From DATDOO01 sp035293245 (GTDB taxonomy: Bacteria > Pseudomonadota > Gammaproteobacteria > Methylococcales > Methylococcaceae): a stretch of 28,647 bases of DNA. Position numbers and translations under genes: made by a program. Of this stretch, positions 1-7,396 are shown one piece after another (position 1 is the first letter of the stretch; each line of letters starts with the position of its first letter). The notes under the pieces are model-generated. The model did no database searches. It saw only the letters and a list, made by a program, of their open reading frames with translations, and was not told where the DNA came from. The stretch lies in the NCBI GenBank assembly GCA_035293245.1, contig DATDOO010000104.1:1-28647 (forward strand), in the 5' to 3' direction.

Positions 1-60
1 GCCGGCAGTGAAAAACTGGAAAAAAGCCGCCTCATTCCCGACGCACCCGAGAAAATATGA
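1..60 (+). CDS. 3' end of an unidentified upstream gene (partial)
   Basis: An open frame enters from the left edge and ends at a TGA that overlaps the guaA start codon as ATGA. That arrangement is typical of translationally coupled genes in an operon. Only about 19 C-terminal residues are visible, charged and ending in APEKI. They do not resemble the usual GuaB C-terminus, so I cannot say that this is guaB. A gene truly ending here is inferred from the ATGA overlap and the open frame only. Confidence 0.35.
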   Translation, partial: AGSEKLEKSRLIPDAPEKI

Positions 61-1631
61 CCGACATCCACGCCCACAAAATCCTCATCCTCGATTTCGG
101 CTCCCAGTACACCCAGCTCATCGCCCGCCGGGTGCGGGAAATCGGCGTGTATTGCGAGATTCACCCCTGGGATTGCGGCGACGATTTCATCCGAACTTTC
201 CAGCCCAACGGCATCATCCTCTCCGGCGGCCCGGAGACGGTCACCGAGACCGGCACGCCGCGCGCGCCGCACGCGGTGTTCGAACTGGGCGTGCCAGTGC
301 TGGGCATTTGCTACGGCATGCAGACCATGGCGGCCCAGCTGGGCGGCAAGGTCGAGGCCGGCCACCACCGGGAATTCGGCTACGCCCAGGTACGGGCGCG
401 CGGCCACTCGGCCCTGCTGACGGACATCGAAGACCACACCTCCAAGGAAGGCTACGGCCTGCTGGACGTGTGGATGAGCCACGGCGACCGGGTGACCGAA
501 CTCCCGCCGGGCTTCAAGCTCATCGCCAGCAGCGAAGGCGCGCCCATCTGCGGCATGGGCGACGACGCGCGGCGCTTCTATGGCCTGCAGTTCCATCCGG
601 AAGTCACCCACACCCGCCAGGGCAAGCGCCTCCTGGAGCGCTTCGTCCGCGATCTGTGCGGCTGCCAGGCCCTGTGGACGCCGCACAACATCATCGAGGA
701 CAGTATCCGCCACGTCCGCGCCCAAGTGGGCGGGGAGCAGGTCATCCTCGGCCTGTCGGGCGGCGTGGATTCGTCCGTGGTGGCGGCTCTGTTGCACAAG
801 GCCATCGGCGACCAGCTCACCTGCGTGTTCGTGGACACTGGCCTCTTGCGCCTGGACGAAGGCGACCAGGTCATGGCCATCTTCGCCCAACACCTGGGCG
901 TGAAAGTCATCCGCGTGGACGCGGAAGCCCGCTATCTGGAAGCGCTGCAAGGGGAAAGCGACCCGGAAGCCAAGCGCAAGATCATCGGCCGGCTGTTCGT
1001 GGAAATCTTCGACGAGGAATCGGCCAAGTTGACGGACGCCCGCTGGCTGGCCCAGGGCACCATTTACCCGGACGTGATCGAATCCGCCGGCTCCAAAACC
1101 GGCAAGGCCCACGTCATCAAGTCCCACCACAACGTCGGCGGCCTGCCCGAGCACATGAAGCTCAAGCTGCTGGAACCCCTGCGCGAACTGTTCAAGGACG
1201 AAGTGCGCACGGTCGGCGTGGAATTGGGCCTGCCCTCGGAAATGGTCTACCGCCACCCTTTCCCCGGCCCGGGGTTAGGCGTGCGTATCCTCGGCGAAGT
1301 GAAAAAGGACTACGCCGATTTGCTGCGCCGCGCCGACGCCATCTTCATCGAAGAACTCTACCGCCACGACCTGTACGACAAGACCAGCCAGGCTTTCGCC
1401 GTGTTCCTGCCGGTCAAGTCCGTCGGCGTCATGGGCGACGGCCGCCGCTACGACTACGTGGTGTCCCTGCGCGCCGTGGAAACCGTGGACTTCATGACCG
1501 CCCGCTGGGCGCACCTGCCTTACGACTTCCTGGATTTGGTGTCGCGGCGCATCATCAATGAAGTGCCGGGCATCTCCCGTGTCGTCTATGACATTTCGGG
1601 GAAGCCGCCGGCGACCATCGAGTGGGAGTGA
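57..1631 (+). CDS. guaA: GMP synthase (glutamine-hydrolysing)
   Basis: This enzyme converts XMP to GMP in the cytoplasm, using ATP and glutamine, as the last step of guanine nucleotide synthesis. The N-terminal class I glutamine amidotransferase domain has the nucleophile C85 in GICYGMQ and the H180/E182 pair in FHPEV. The ATP-pyrophosphatase P-loop GLSGGVDSS lies at 232-240, and the dimerisation domain ends in the family signature KPPATIEWE. The length of 524 residues is normal and the gene looks intact. The ATG overlaps the stop of an upstream frame. The 3' end is a well-known integration site for mobile elements, and a diverged second copy of this end lies at 4478-4574 (see findings). Confidence 0.97.
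   Translation: MTDIHAHKILILDFGSQYTQLIARRVREIGVYCEIHPWDCGDDFIRTFQPNGIILSGGPETVTETGTPRAPHAVFELGVPVLGICYGMQTMAAQLGGKVEAGHHREFGYAQVRARGHSALLTDIEDHTSKEGYGLLDVWMSHGDRVTELPPGFKLIASSEGAPICGMGDDARRFYGLQFHPEVTHTRQGKRLLERFVRDLCGCQALWTPHNIIEDSIRHVRAQVGGEQVILGLSGGVDSSVVAALLHKAIGDQLTCVFVDTGLLRLDEGDQVMAIFAQHLGVKVIRVDAEARYLEALQGESDPEAKRKIIGRLFVEIFDEESAKLTDARWLAQGTIYPDVIESAGSKTGKAHVIKSHHNVGGLPEHMKLKLLEPLRELFKDEVRTVGVELGLPSEMVYRHPFPGPGLGVRILGEVKKDYADLLRRADAIFIEELYRHDLYDKTSQAFAVFLPVKSVGVMGDGRRYDYVVSLRAVETVDFMTARWAHLPYDFLDLVSRRIINEVPGISRVVYDISGKPPATIEWE
1599..1631 (+). repeat. Direct repeat at guaA 3' end (candidate attachment site, left)
   Basis: The last 33 bp of guaA recur at 4542-4574 with two mismatches (31/33), and both copies end in GAGTGGGAGTGA. 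Weaker similarity extends upstream to about 1531. Tyrosine-recombinase elements are known to use the guaA 3' end as attB and to leave such direct repeats. The site role is inferred, because no integrase gene lies between the repeats. Confidence 0.6.
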
Positions 1632-1669
1632 CGGGGACTGTTAACGGCTATTGAAGACTGTCCCTGGTC

Positions 1670-1686
1670 CCCACGCGCGGCGTGGG
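1670..1686. repeat. Perfect hairpin downstream of guaA
   Basis: The arms CCCACGC and GCGTGGG surround a 3-nt loop. The outer strand GCGTGGGAAT (1680-1689) is also repeated in inverted orientation as ATTCCCACGC near 1758-1767, just before the helicase gene. No T-run follows, so it looks more like a fragment of a dispersed palindromic repeat than a terminator. Confidence 0.45.
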
Positions 1687-1801
1687 AATCCGGTTCGGCC
1701 GCGCGGCGGCCCGTGCAAGGTCGTCCGACGTTACAGGACGCGGTGCGTCCTTACGGCATTCCCACGCAGCGCGAGGGAGAGAGAAAAGAGAGTATGCCTT
1801 C

Positions 1802-4288
1802 ATGAAGTCCAAACCCCGCAACACCAGGCCGAACAAGGCCGTCGGCAAGTCCGGCAAGGAACAGAAATTTTCCCGTATCCATGCGCCGAATGATGTCCCG
1901 GCGGTGGAGTGGCAACGCGCATTGCGTCGCCAGTTCGGTCGCGAGCAGGCCTTCAGGCTGGAAAACATCGGTGCCGAGCCTTTCTTTTCCGAGTTTCGCG
2001 TCAGCAATCCGCAGTCGAAAAGCGCCTATCGCGTCGCCATTCGCGGCAGGCAGCCGGGCGACAACTATTGCGCCTGCCCCGATTACGCCACCAACGAGCT
2101 GGGCACGTGCAAGCACATCGAGTTTGTCCTGGCCGCTCTGGAGAAGAAACGCGGCGCGAAGGCGGCATTTGCGCGCGGCTACCATCCGCCGTTTTCCGAA
2201 CTGTATTTACGTCACGATAGCACGCGTACCGTGCATTTTCGTGCCGGCACGGATTGTCCGCCCAGCGTGCGCAAGGCGGCGGCGCTGCTGTTCGATGAGG
2301 CAGTGGGCTGGGCCCTGCGCACCGACCGTTTCGGCGATTTGGAACATTTCGCCACCGCCGTGGCCAAGAGCGGCCACGAACTGCGCGCCTACGACGACGC
2401 GCTCGATTTCGTTGCCGGCCGGCGAGATGCCGAGCGGCGAACGCTTGCGCTTGACGGAATGTTCCCGCGCGGCATTGCCGACGCTGATCTGAAAAAACTG
2501 CTCAAGGTGCCGCTCTATCCTTACCAGGCCGAGGGCGCCTTGTTTGCCGTTCGTGCCGGCCGTGCCTTGATCGGCGACGAAATGGGCCTGGGCAAGACCA
2601 TCCAGGCCATCGCGGCGGCGGAAATCCTGGCGCGGCATTTCGGCGTCGCCAAGGTGTTGGTGATCTGCCCGACTTCGCTCAAATACCAGTGGCAAAGCGA
2701 GATTGCACGCTTTTCCGGTCGCGATTCGCACGTCATCGCAGGCGGACGCGCCCAGAGGCAGGAGGAGTACGCCCAGGATAACTTCTGCAAGATCACCAAC
2801 TACGAAAAACTCCAGCCCGATCTCGACCTGATCGCCGGCTGGGCGCCGGAGTTGGTCATTGTCGACGAAGCGCAACGCGTCAAGAACTGGAACACCATCG
2901 CCGCGCGGGCGCTGAAGCGCGTCGACAGCCCCTACGCGGTGGTGCTCACCGGCACGCCGCTGGAAAACAAGCTGGAGGAACTCGTCTCCATCGTCCAGTT
3001 CGTCGACCAACACCGCCTGGGACCGACCTGGAAGTTGCTGCACGAGCATCAGGTCAAGGACGAAACCGGGCGCGTCACCGGCTACACCGGGCTGGAGAAG
3101 ATCGGCCAGACGCTGGCGCCGATCATGATCCGGCGGCGCAAGGCCGAAGTCCTGATGCAGTTGCCGGAACGCACCGACCAGAACCTGCTGGTGCCGATGA
3201 CTGAATTGCAGATGACTTACCATCAGGAAAACGCGGAGGTCGTGACCAAGATCGTCCAGCGCTGGCGCAAGACCAGGTTCCTCTCGGACAAGGATCAGCG
3301 GCGACTCACCTGCGCGTTGCAGAACATGCGCATGTCCTGCAACAGCACCTACCTGCTGGACCGGGAAAGCGACCATGGCGTCAAGGCTGACGAATTGGCA
3401 GCGTTGTTCGACAACCTATTCGCGCAGCCGGAGGCCAAAGCCGTCGTATTCAGTCAGTGGACGCGCACGCACGACATCGTGATTCGGCGCCTGGAAGCGC
3501 GCGGCATCGGCTATGTGAGCTTCCACGGCGGCGTGCCCTCGGAGAAGCGGCCGGCGCTGGTGGAACGCTTCCGCGACGATCCCCGCTGCCGGGTGTTTCT
3601 GTCCACGGACGCCGGCGCGTCGGGCCTCAACCTGCAATACGCCTCGACCCTGGTGAACATGGACCTGCCGTGGAATCCGGCGCTCCTCGAACAGCGCATC
3701 GCGCGCATCCACCGCATGGGCCAGAAGCGGCCGGTACAAATCGTCAATTTTGTTGCCAAGGGCACCATCGAGGAGGGCATGCTCTCGGTGCTGGCCTTCA
3801 AGCGATCCCTGTCGGCGGGGATTCTCGACGGCGGCTCGGGCGAAATTTCCCTCGGTGGTTCGCGCCTCAATCGTTTCATGAAAGACGTGGAAAACGTCAC
3901 CGGTCACATGGGCGAAGGCGAGGCCGTGACAGCGGCCGAGGAATTCACGAATGCGGCTGCGATGGCCGAGCCTGCAGCCATTCGGGACGATGTAGCGGAA
4001 ACAACGGCTGGTACGGGTGACACGACGGCGGAACGGGAGGCTTCGGAACAGCCTTCCCCCAGCCCAATTCCCGACCCCTGGCAGGCCCTGGTGCAGGTCG
4101 GCGCCCAGTTCGTCTCCGCCTTGGCCGCCTCCGGCAACCCTTCCGCTCCGGCACATCCGTGGATCGAGCGCGACCCGGCCACCGGAGCGCGCAACCTCAA
4201 GGTACCGCTGCCGCCGCCGGAAACCGCAAAGCGTCTCGCCGACGTGCTTTCGGTGTTGGCGGAGAGTTTGCGGGGTGATAGCCATTGA
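1802..4288 (+). CDS. SWIM zinc-finger SNF2-family DNA helicase/translocase
   Basis: A superfamily 2 ATPase of the SNF2/Rad54 type, 828 residues from the chosen ATG, expected to move along duplex DNA using ATP. An N-terminal SWIM zinc finger has C90, C92, C103 and H105. Helicase motif I is DEMGLGKT near 259-266, motif II is DEAQ at 355-358 in place of DEAH, and the C-terminal RecA domain carries the motif VI-like QRIARIHRMGQ near 630. The low-complexity tail is rich in Ala and Glu. The frame is open upstream to 1682, but that stretch is repeat-derived and lacks a ribosome site, whereas GAGAGAGAAAAGAGAG precedes 1802. It is the only complete gene between the two guaA-end repeats. SNF2 proteins occur in defence islands and as housekeeping genes; the partner and substrate are unknown. 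Confidence 0.9.
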   Translation: MKSKPRNTRPNKAVGKSGKEQKFSRIHAPNDVPAVEWQRALRRQFGREQAFRLENIGAEPFFSEFRVSNPQSKSAYRVAIRGRQPGDNYCACPDYATNELGTCKHIEFVLAALEKKRGAKAAFARGYHPPFSELYLRHDSTRTVHFRAGTDCPPSVRKAAALLFDEAVGWALRTDRFGDLEHFATAVAKSGHELRAYDDALDFVAGRRDAERRTLALDGMFPRGIADADLKKLLKVPLYPYQAEGALFAVRAGRALIGDEMGLGKTIQAIAAAEILARHFGVAKVLVICPTSLKYQWQSEIARFSGRDSHVIAGGRAQRQEEYAQDNFCKITNYEKLQPDLDLIAGWAPELVIVDEAQRVKNWNTIAARALKRVDSPYAVVLTGTPLENKLEELVSIVQFVDQHRLGPTWKLLHEHQVKDETGRVTGYTGLEKIGQTLAPIMIRRRKAEVLMQLPERTDQNLLVPMTELQMTYHQENAEVVTKIVQRWRKTRFLSDKDQRRLTCALQNMRMSCNSTYLLDRESDHGVKADELAALFDNLFAQPEAKAVVFSQWTRTHDIVIRRLEARGIGYVSFHGGVPSEKRPALVERFRDDPRCRVFLSTDAGASGLNLQYASTLVNMDLPWNPALLEQRIARIHRMGQKRPVQIVNFVAKGTIEEGMLSVLAFKRSLSAGILDGGSGEISLGGSRLNRFMKDVENVTGHMGEGEAVTAAEEFTNAAAMAEPAAIRDDVAETTAGTGDTTAEREASEQPSPSPIPDPWQALVQVGAQFVSALAASGNPSAPAHPWIERDPATGARNLKVPLPPPETAKRLADVLSVLAESLRGDSH

Positions 4289-4320
4289 AGCTTGTCGGCG
4301 AAGGATCGTCATTCCGGCGC

Positions 4321-4452
4321 GATACCCATTGCCTGGTTTACCGGGCGAAGGATGACGAATTGGTGGTCATTGCTTGGCGGTTTCAATTCGATGGCTGCAA
4401 AGAAACCAGCCACTAGCGGATGTGAAAAAATGGATGCGCATCGTTCGCGACC
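4321..4452 (+). pseudogene. Remnant of a yoeB-type toxin gene 3' end
   Basis: This stretch aligns over about 130 bp with 5154-5286, the end of the intact yoeB gene plus its downstream flank. It starts at GATACCCAT and runs through GCGCATCGTTCGCGACC. Translated, it still reads as the YoeB C-terminal LVYRAKDDELVVIAW pattern, but the Cys-Arg-Phe-His-Tyr end is altered (WRFQFDG), so the terminal active-site His is lost. No start or 5' half is present. It is either a partial duplication of the neighbouring module or the last trace of a second yefM-yoeB pair. Confidence 0.8.
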
Positions 4453-4477
4453 GAGGCGCTTTCTTCGTCAGCATACG

Positions 4478-4574
4478 GATCTGGTGCGTAGCGCGTCATC
4501 GACAAAGTACCGGGAAGTTCCGGGCGGTTTGCGATATTTCCGGGAAGCCGCCGGCGACGATTGAGTGGGAGTGA
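4478..4574 (+). pseudogene. Decayed copy of the guaA 3' end (candidate right attachment site)
   Basis: The sequence aligns with guaA 1531-1631. The last 33 bp match at 31/33 and the upstream part is more diverged, with small deletions that break the frame. One frame still reads RVIDKVPG, matching the GuaA segment RIINEVPG, and a second frame ends CDISGKPPATIEWE plus stop. The frameshift between them shows it is non-functional. It most likely represents a guaA end displaced, or brought in, when an element inserted behind guaA. Confidence 0.85.
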
Positions 4575-4670
4575 GCGGCCTGGTGTGAGGTGGGTGCCGC
4601 CACCATTTTTGTCCGGCCGACATTCCGCGGGCAGAATCCGGATTGCCTTGGCTGCCAGGCGTGCTTATAG

Positions 4671-4690
4671 TTGTTCAAATACCTGAACAA
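4671..4690. promoter_or_regulatory. Inverted repeat upstream of yefM (candidate autoregulatory operator)
   Basis: Perfect 7-bp arms, TTGTTCA and TGAACAA, are separated by 6 nt and end 11 nt before the yefM start codon. YefM/YefM-YoeB complexes repress their own operon by binding palindromes over the promoter and start region, so the position fits. The exact motif is not the E. coli one, and binding is inferred. Confidence 0.55.
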
Positions 4691-4701
4691 GTGAGGACGC
4701 C

Positions 4702-4965
4702 GTGAAAGTCGTGACTTATTCCCATGCGCGCAATGCGCTCAAGTCCGTGCTGGATGAGGTGGTGCAGGACGCCGACGTGACCATCATCAGCCGCCGCGAT
4801 GCCGAGGGAGACGCCGTGGTGATGTCCCTCGACCATTACAACAGCATGATGGAAACCATCCATCTGCTTTCCACACCGGCCAACGCCGAGGCGCTGGCGC
4901 GGGCCATCCGGCAGGACAAGGCCGGCCAGTCTCAAGCGCGGGAACTGATCGACGCCGGCGGTTGA
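4702..4965 (+). CDS. yefM: Antitoxin of the YefM/Phd family
   Basis: This 87-residue protein has the Phd/YefM N-terminal DNA-binding fold, with the family pattern YSHARNALKSVLDEV near residues 6-20 and VVMSLDHYNSM in the middle. The C-terminal tail normally wraps and neutralises the YoeB toxin. It starts with GTG behind GAGGA at about 5 nt spacing and ends in TGA overlapping the beginning of the toxin frame, so the two are co-translated. It should act as both antitoxin and autorepressor, probably through the palindrome at 4671-4690. Confidence 0.9.
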   Translation: MKVVTYSHARNALKSVLDEVVQDADVTIISRRDAEGDAVVMSLDHYNSMMETIHLLSTPANAEALARAIRQDKAGQSQARELIDAGG

Positions 4966-4967
4966 GG

Positions 4968-5231
4968 GTGCGCGGCATCCGCTTTGTCCCGGACGCATGG
5001 GATGCTTATCGGTACTGGCTGGAACAGGACAGAAGAATCCTCAAGCGCATCAATACGCTGATTACGGCGGCAGCCCGCGATCCGTTCCAAGGCATCGGCA
5101 AACCCGAACCGCTGCGCGGCAATCTGACCGGCTATTGGTCTCGGCGAATCGACGATACCCATCGCCTGGTTTACCGGGCGACGGATGATGAATTGGTGGT
5201 CATTGCCTGCCGGTTTCATTACGATGGCTGA
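4968..5231 (+). CDS. yoeB: Ribosome-dependent mRNA interferase of the YoeB family
   Basis: The 87-residue toxin cleaves mRNA in the ribosomal A site when its antitoxin is degraded. It follows E. coli YoeB closely throughout: WDAYRYW near the start, the GKPEPLRGNLTGYWSRRI block, THRLVYR, and the C-terminal CRFHYDG that carries the catalytic His-Tyr. GTG at 4968 is chosen because it gives the family N-terminus. A TTG at 4962 is also in frame and overlaps the yefM stop. The end of this gene and its downstream 55 bp are duplicated at 4321-4452. Confidence 0.92.
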   Translation: MRGIRFVPDAWDAYRYWLEQDRRILKRINTLITAAARDPFQGIGKPEPLRGNLTGYWSRRIDDTHRLVYRATDDELVVIACRFHYDG

Positions 5232-5293
5232 AAGGAAACCAGCCGATGGTAGATGTGCCGAGAAGCGAGGCGCATCGTTCGCGACCACAGCGG

Positions 5294-5311
5294 CATTCCG
5301 CAGTGGGAATG
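5294..5311. promoter_or_regulatory. Inverted repeat just upstream of hicA
   Basis: The arms CATTCC and GGAATG flank 6 nt and end 11 nt before the hicA ATG, touching its ribosome site (GGGAGG). A structure or operator here could affect hicA expression. This rests on position only, and a 6-bp stem can arise by chance. Confidence 0.3.
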
Positions 5312-5322
5312 GGAGGTAATAG

Positions 5323-5583
5323 ATGGGGCGTCACCCGAAAATCCTGCAACGCATTCTCAGCGGCCAAGCCGACGCCAATATTCGTTTTGACGAGCTGGTC
5401 CAGTTGCTGATACGCCTTGGATTTTCCTTGCGTGTGCGCGGCGATCACCACATTCTTTTCCGAACCGACATGCCGGAAATTCTCAACGTGCAACCCAAAG
5501 GAAGCATGGCGAAGCCATACCAGGTCAAGCAGATTAGAAACTTGATACTCAAATACCACTTGGGGGTAGCTGATGATGAATAG
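5323..5583 (+). CDS. hicA: HicA-family mRNA interferase toxin
   Basis: An 86-residue HicA toxin with the small double-stranded-RNA-binding-like fold. The motif LGFSLRVRGDHHILFR at about 32-47 carries the family's catalytic histidine (H42 by position) where typical members read GSH. The NVQPKG...VKQIRNLI tail is also typical. ATG at 5323 follows a strong GGGAGG. The gene overlaps hicB by 11 bp in the usual toxin-first order. HicA toxins cleave mRNA independently of ribosomes. Confidence 0.88.
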   Translation: MGRHPKILQRILSGQADANIRFDELVQLLIRLGFSLRVRGDHHILFRTDMPEILNVQPKGSMAKPYQVKQIRNLILKYHLGVADDE

Positions 5584-5785
5584 ATACGAATTGATCATCT
5601 ACTGGAGCGAAGAGGACCAATCCTTCCTCGTGGAGGTACCCGAACTTCCCGGCTGCATGGCGGACGGCGCGACTTACGAGGAAGCAGTGAGTAATGCTCA
5701 GCGGGTTATCCACGAGTGGATCGATACCGCCAGAGCAATGAATCGCCCGATCCCGGAACCGAAGGGGCGGTTGATGTATGCATAG
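5573..5785 (+). CDS. hicB: HicB-family antitoxin, short form
   Basis: A 70-residue antitoxin with the partial RNase H-like fold. Its core pattern is YxLIIYWSEEDQSFLVEVPELPGCMADGxTYEEAVxNA. It lacks the C-terminal helix-turn-helix or ribbon-helix-helix domain found in longer HicB proteins, so it may neutralise HicA without itself being the repressor. The start is the first of two tandem ATG codons (5573, 5576), inside the end of hicA. It ends at a TAG directly followed by a palindromic repeat. Confidence 0.88.
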   Translation: MMNRYELIIYWSEEDQSFLVEVPELPGCMADGATYEEAVSNAQRVIHEWIDTARAMNRPIPEPKGRLMYA

Positions 5786-6092
5786 GGTAGCAGACCTGCG
5801 CTGGGCGGAATAGCGTCTTCGCCTATTCCACCGCATGGTGAGATACCCCATTCGGAGCAATACGACTCCCGCCTATTGATCCTTACGGTCTTGGCTGCGT
5901 AAAACGTGATTAAGCATGATCAAATTCAATGGCGCTAGGCCTGACCCCAATTTTTTCCGGGCTCATTTTCAGTAGTCGCCCGCATTTTAGATGTCCGGGA
6001 TGTCGGATTCGTAAAACTGTCCCCGCGCCCGTCTTGTTTTGTGTTACCGAGACGGCCCAAAGCGGTCAATCTTTTCACCGGAGGAATGCAGT
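5786..6092. other. Gene-free stretch between hicB and the HEPN-like gene
   Basis: About 300 bp with no convincing gene. It holds the REP-like hairpin near 5804-5834, and then AT-richer sequence from about 5880 that marks a compositional shift into the following gene. A frame open from 6039 runs into the next gene, but the ribosome site argues for the start at 6093. No clear promoter was recognised. Confidence 0.5.
5804..5834. repeat. REP-like hairpin downstream of hicB
   Basis: The arms GGAATAG (5807-5813) and CTATTCC (5823-5829) enclose a 9-nt loop, with further partial pairing outside (GCG/CCGC with a bulge). It resembles the hairpins of the BIME-like element at 22195-22275 in arm length and loop style, and is probably a solitary copy of the same repeat class. 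Confidence 0.5.
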
Positions 6093-7304
6093 GTGACCGA
6101 GAATCTTCTGGCTAACGAATGGACAAGTCTTGACCCAATCGAATTGCGACTGCTTCTGCAAGATCGCGTCTCTGGTCCAGGTCAGTACAACGGGCAAAGT
6201 CGCAACAAGCTCTATCTCCCACTCGCTGGTAATTCCTGCCGATTCGTCCTTACCTACCGTGAGCGAAAGATTGACAGAATAGAGCGCGGACCAGCATTCG
6301 ACGCTGCGGATTGGGATCGAATTCGCAAAGAGATCGAAACATCGATTCTCGTCGGATTACCCAAAATCGGCCGAGATTACAGCTTTAGCAGTTTTCGTGT
6401 TCGCGGTTCCTGGCGAGGACGCCGCTCCGGTGTTCAGATTCTTCAGCCGCCGGCTGACGCGCCACAAGCCCCCGTCGAGATAGCCGAACATCCGTTTATT
6501 CTGGAGTTCCCGACAAGCGCTTGCGGATTATGGTCGATCACGAATTACAGAAGGCTGCGTGAGCACCGCAAGTTGACACTCCTACTGAACGTTCTACTTG
6601 CTGGCCGTACAAGCCTCCCGCCCCCACGGCCGGAACACTTTTGGGCGTGCGTCCGCGGAGACGACGAGTCGACCGAGATTAAGTGGGTCCAACAATTCTA
6701 TTCCGCCAAGCTGGGCGAGGTCGTCATAGAACAGCTATCGCCGTTAGTCGGCGAACCACTTGAGGAGATTGAAGCGGAGGAGTACTACGCAAGAGTCGGG
6801 CACGATGGAAAGGGTCTCCGCCTTCCGACCGATCTCGACGACTCGATCTGCCTCTATTTTCAACTTTCATCAAGCAACCGCGCTAAGTTCGACCGGGCTA
6901 CGTTTTGGATGGACATGGCATCGCGTCAATGGACAGTTTCCGTATCGTCCTCTTTTGCCTCTCTGGTCTCGGCAGTGGAGTCCCTGACTGACCGCGGTAT
7001 TAAGCACAGAGTCCACTGCGATGACTGCAAGGGCTTTGTAGAACACGAAGTGCCCGGCGCCACGGAGAGATTCCGGACATTTTTCGAGCATTACGCTCCT
7101 GGCGCATCCCTAAGAAGCCGCCGGACTGAGATGTACAAACTTCGCTCATGTATCCTTCACGGAAGTGGGCTCATGCAACTCGATCAGGATCTCGCCCTTG
7201 GGTGGGACCTACCATGGTGGAACGAGCGAGAGCTTCATTACGAACTTTGGGGCCTCACGAGGATCGCCATACGCAACTGGCTCAAGAATCCACCGGCAGG
7301 TTGA
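6093..7304 (+). CDS. Unrecognised protein with a C-terminal HEPN-like RxxxxH motif
   Basis: The 403-residue cytoplasmic protein has no signal peptide or membrane segment. GTG at 6093 is chosen because GGAGGA lies about 7 nt upstream; the frame is open further to 6039. A Cys pair (CDDCKGF) occurs near residue 310. Near the C-terminus R351-SCIL-H356 followed by GS forms the RxxxxH signature seen in HEPN RNases, in a context (YKLRSCILHGSG) like ApeA-type HEPN domains. Codon use is more AT-rich than in the flanking housekeeping genes, which suggests transfer. It sits right after two toxin-antitoxin pairs. A role as a defence or RNA-cleaving protein is inference; the N-terminal 300 residues match nothing I know. 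Confidence 0.75.
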   Translation: MTENLLANEWTSLDPIELRLLLQDRVSGPGQYNGQSRNKLYLPLAGNSCRFVLTYRERKIDRIERGPAFDAADWDRIRKEIETSILVGLPKIGRDYSFSSFRVRGSWRGRRSGVQILQPPADAPQAPVEIAEHPFILEFPTSACGLWSITNYRRLREHRKLTLLLNVLLAGRTSLPPPRPEHFWACVRGDDESTEIKWVQQFYSAKLGEVVIEQLSPLVGEPLEEIEAEEYYARVGHDGKGLRLPTDLDDSICLYFQLSSSNRAKFDRATFWMDMASRQWTVSVSSSFASLVSAVESLTDRGIKHRVHCDDCKGFVEHEVPGATERFRTFFEHYAPGASLRSRRTEMYKLRSCILHGSGLMQLDQDLALGWDLPWWNERELHYELWGLTRIAIRNWLKNPPAG

Positions 7305-7319
7305 CAAAGCGCGGGAGGA

Positions 7320-7350
7320 TGCGCTGAGTCTGCGAAGCGCATTGTTAGCT
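7320..7350 (+). terminator. Weak hairpin after the HEPN-like gene
   Basis: The arms TGCGCT and AGCGCA with a 10-nt loop are followed by TTGTT. The location, 16 nt after the stop codon and between convergent genes, fits a weak terminator. The stem is short. Confidence 0.25.
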
Positions 7351-7396
7351 GACGTCGGCACATCCTACGAAACTATGGCCAGCGCAAAGATCACGA

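Noticed and set aside
8..1561. 517-codon plus-strand frame overlapping guaA.
   Set aside because: It is Arg/Pro/His-rich in a different frame from a clear guaA gene, with no family resemblance.
1682..1801. Upstream extension of the helicase reading frame (40 extra residues).
   Set aside because: The DNA consists of inverted-repeat remnants, the residues are Arg/Ala-rich, and a purine-rich ribosome site favours 1802.
7344..7350. GTTAGCT downstream of the HEPN-like gene as a possible attC end.
   Set aside because: It breaks the GTTRRRY consensus and has no partner near the gene's stop codon.
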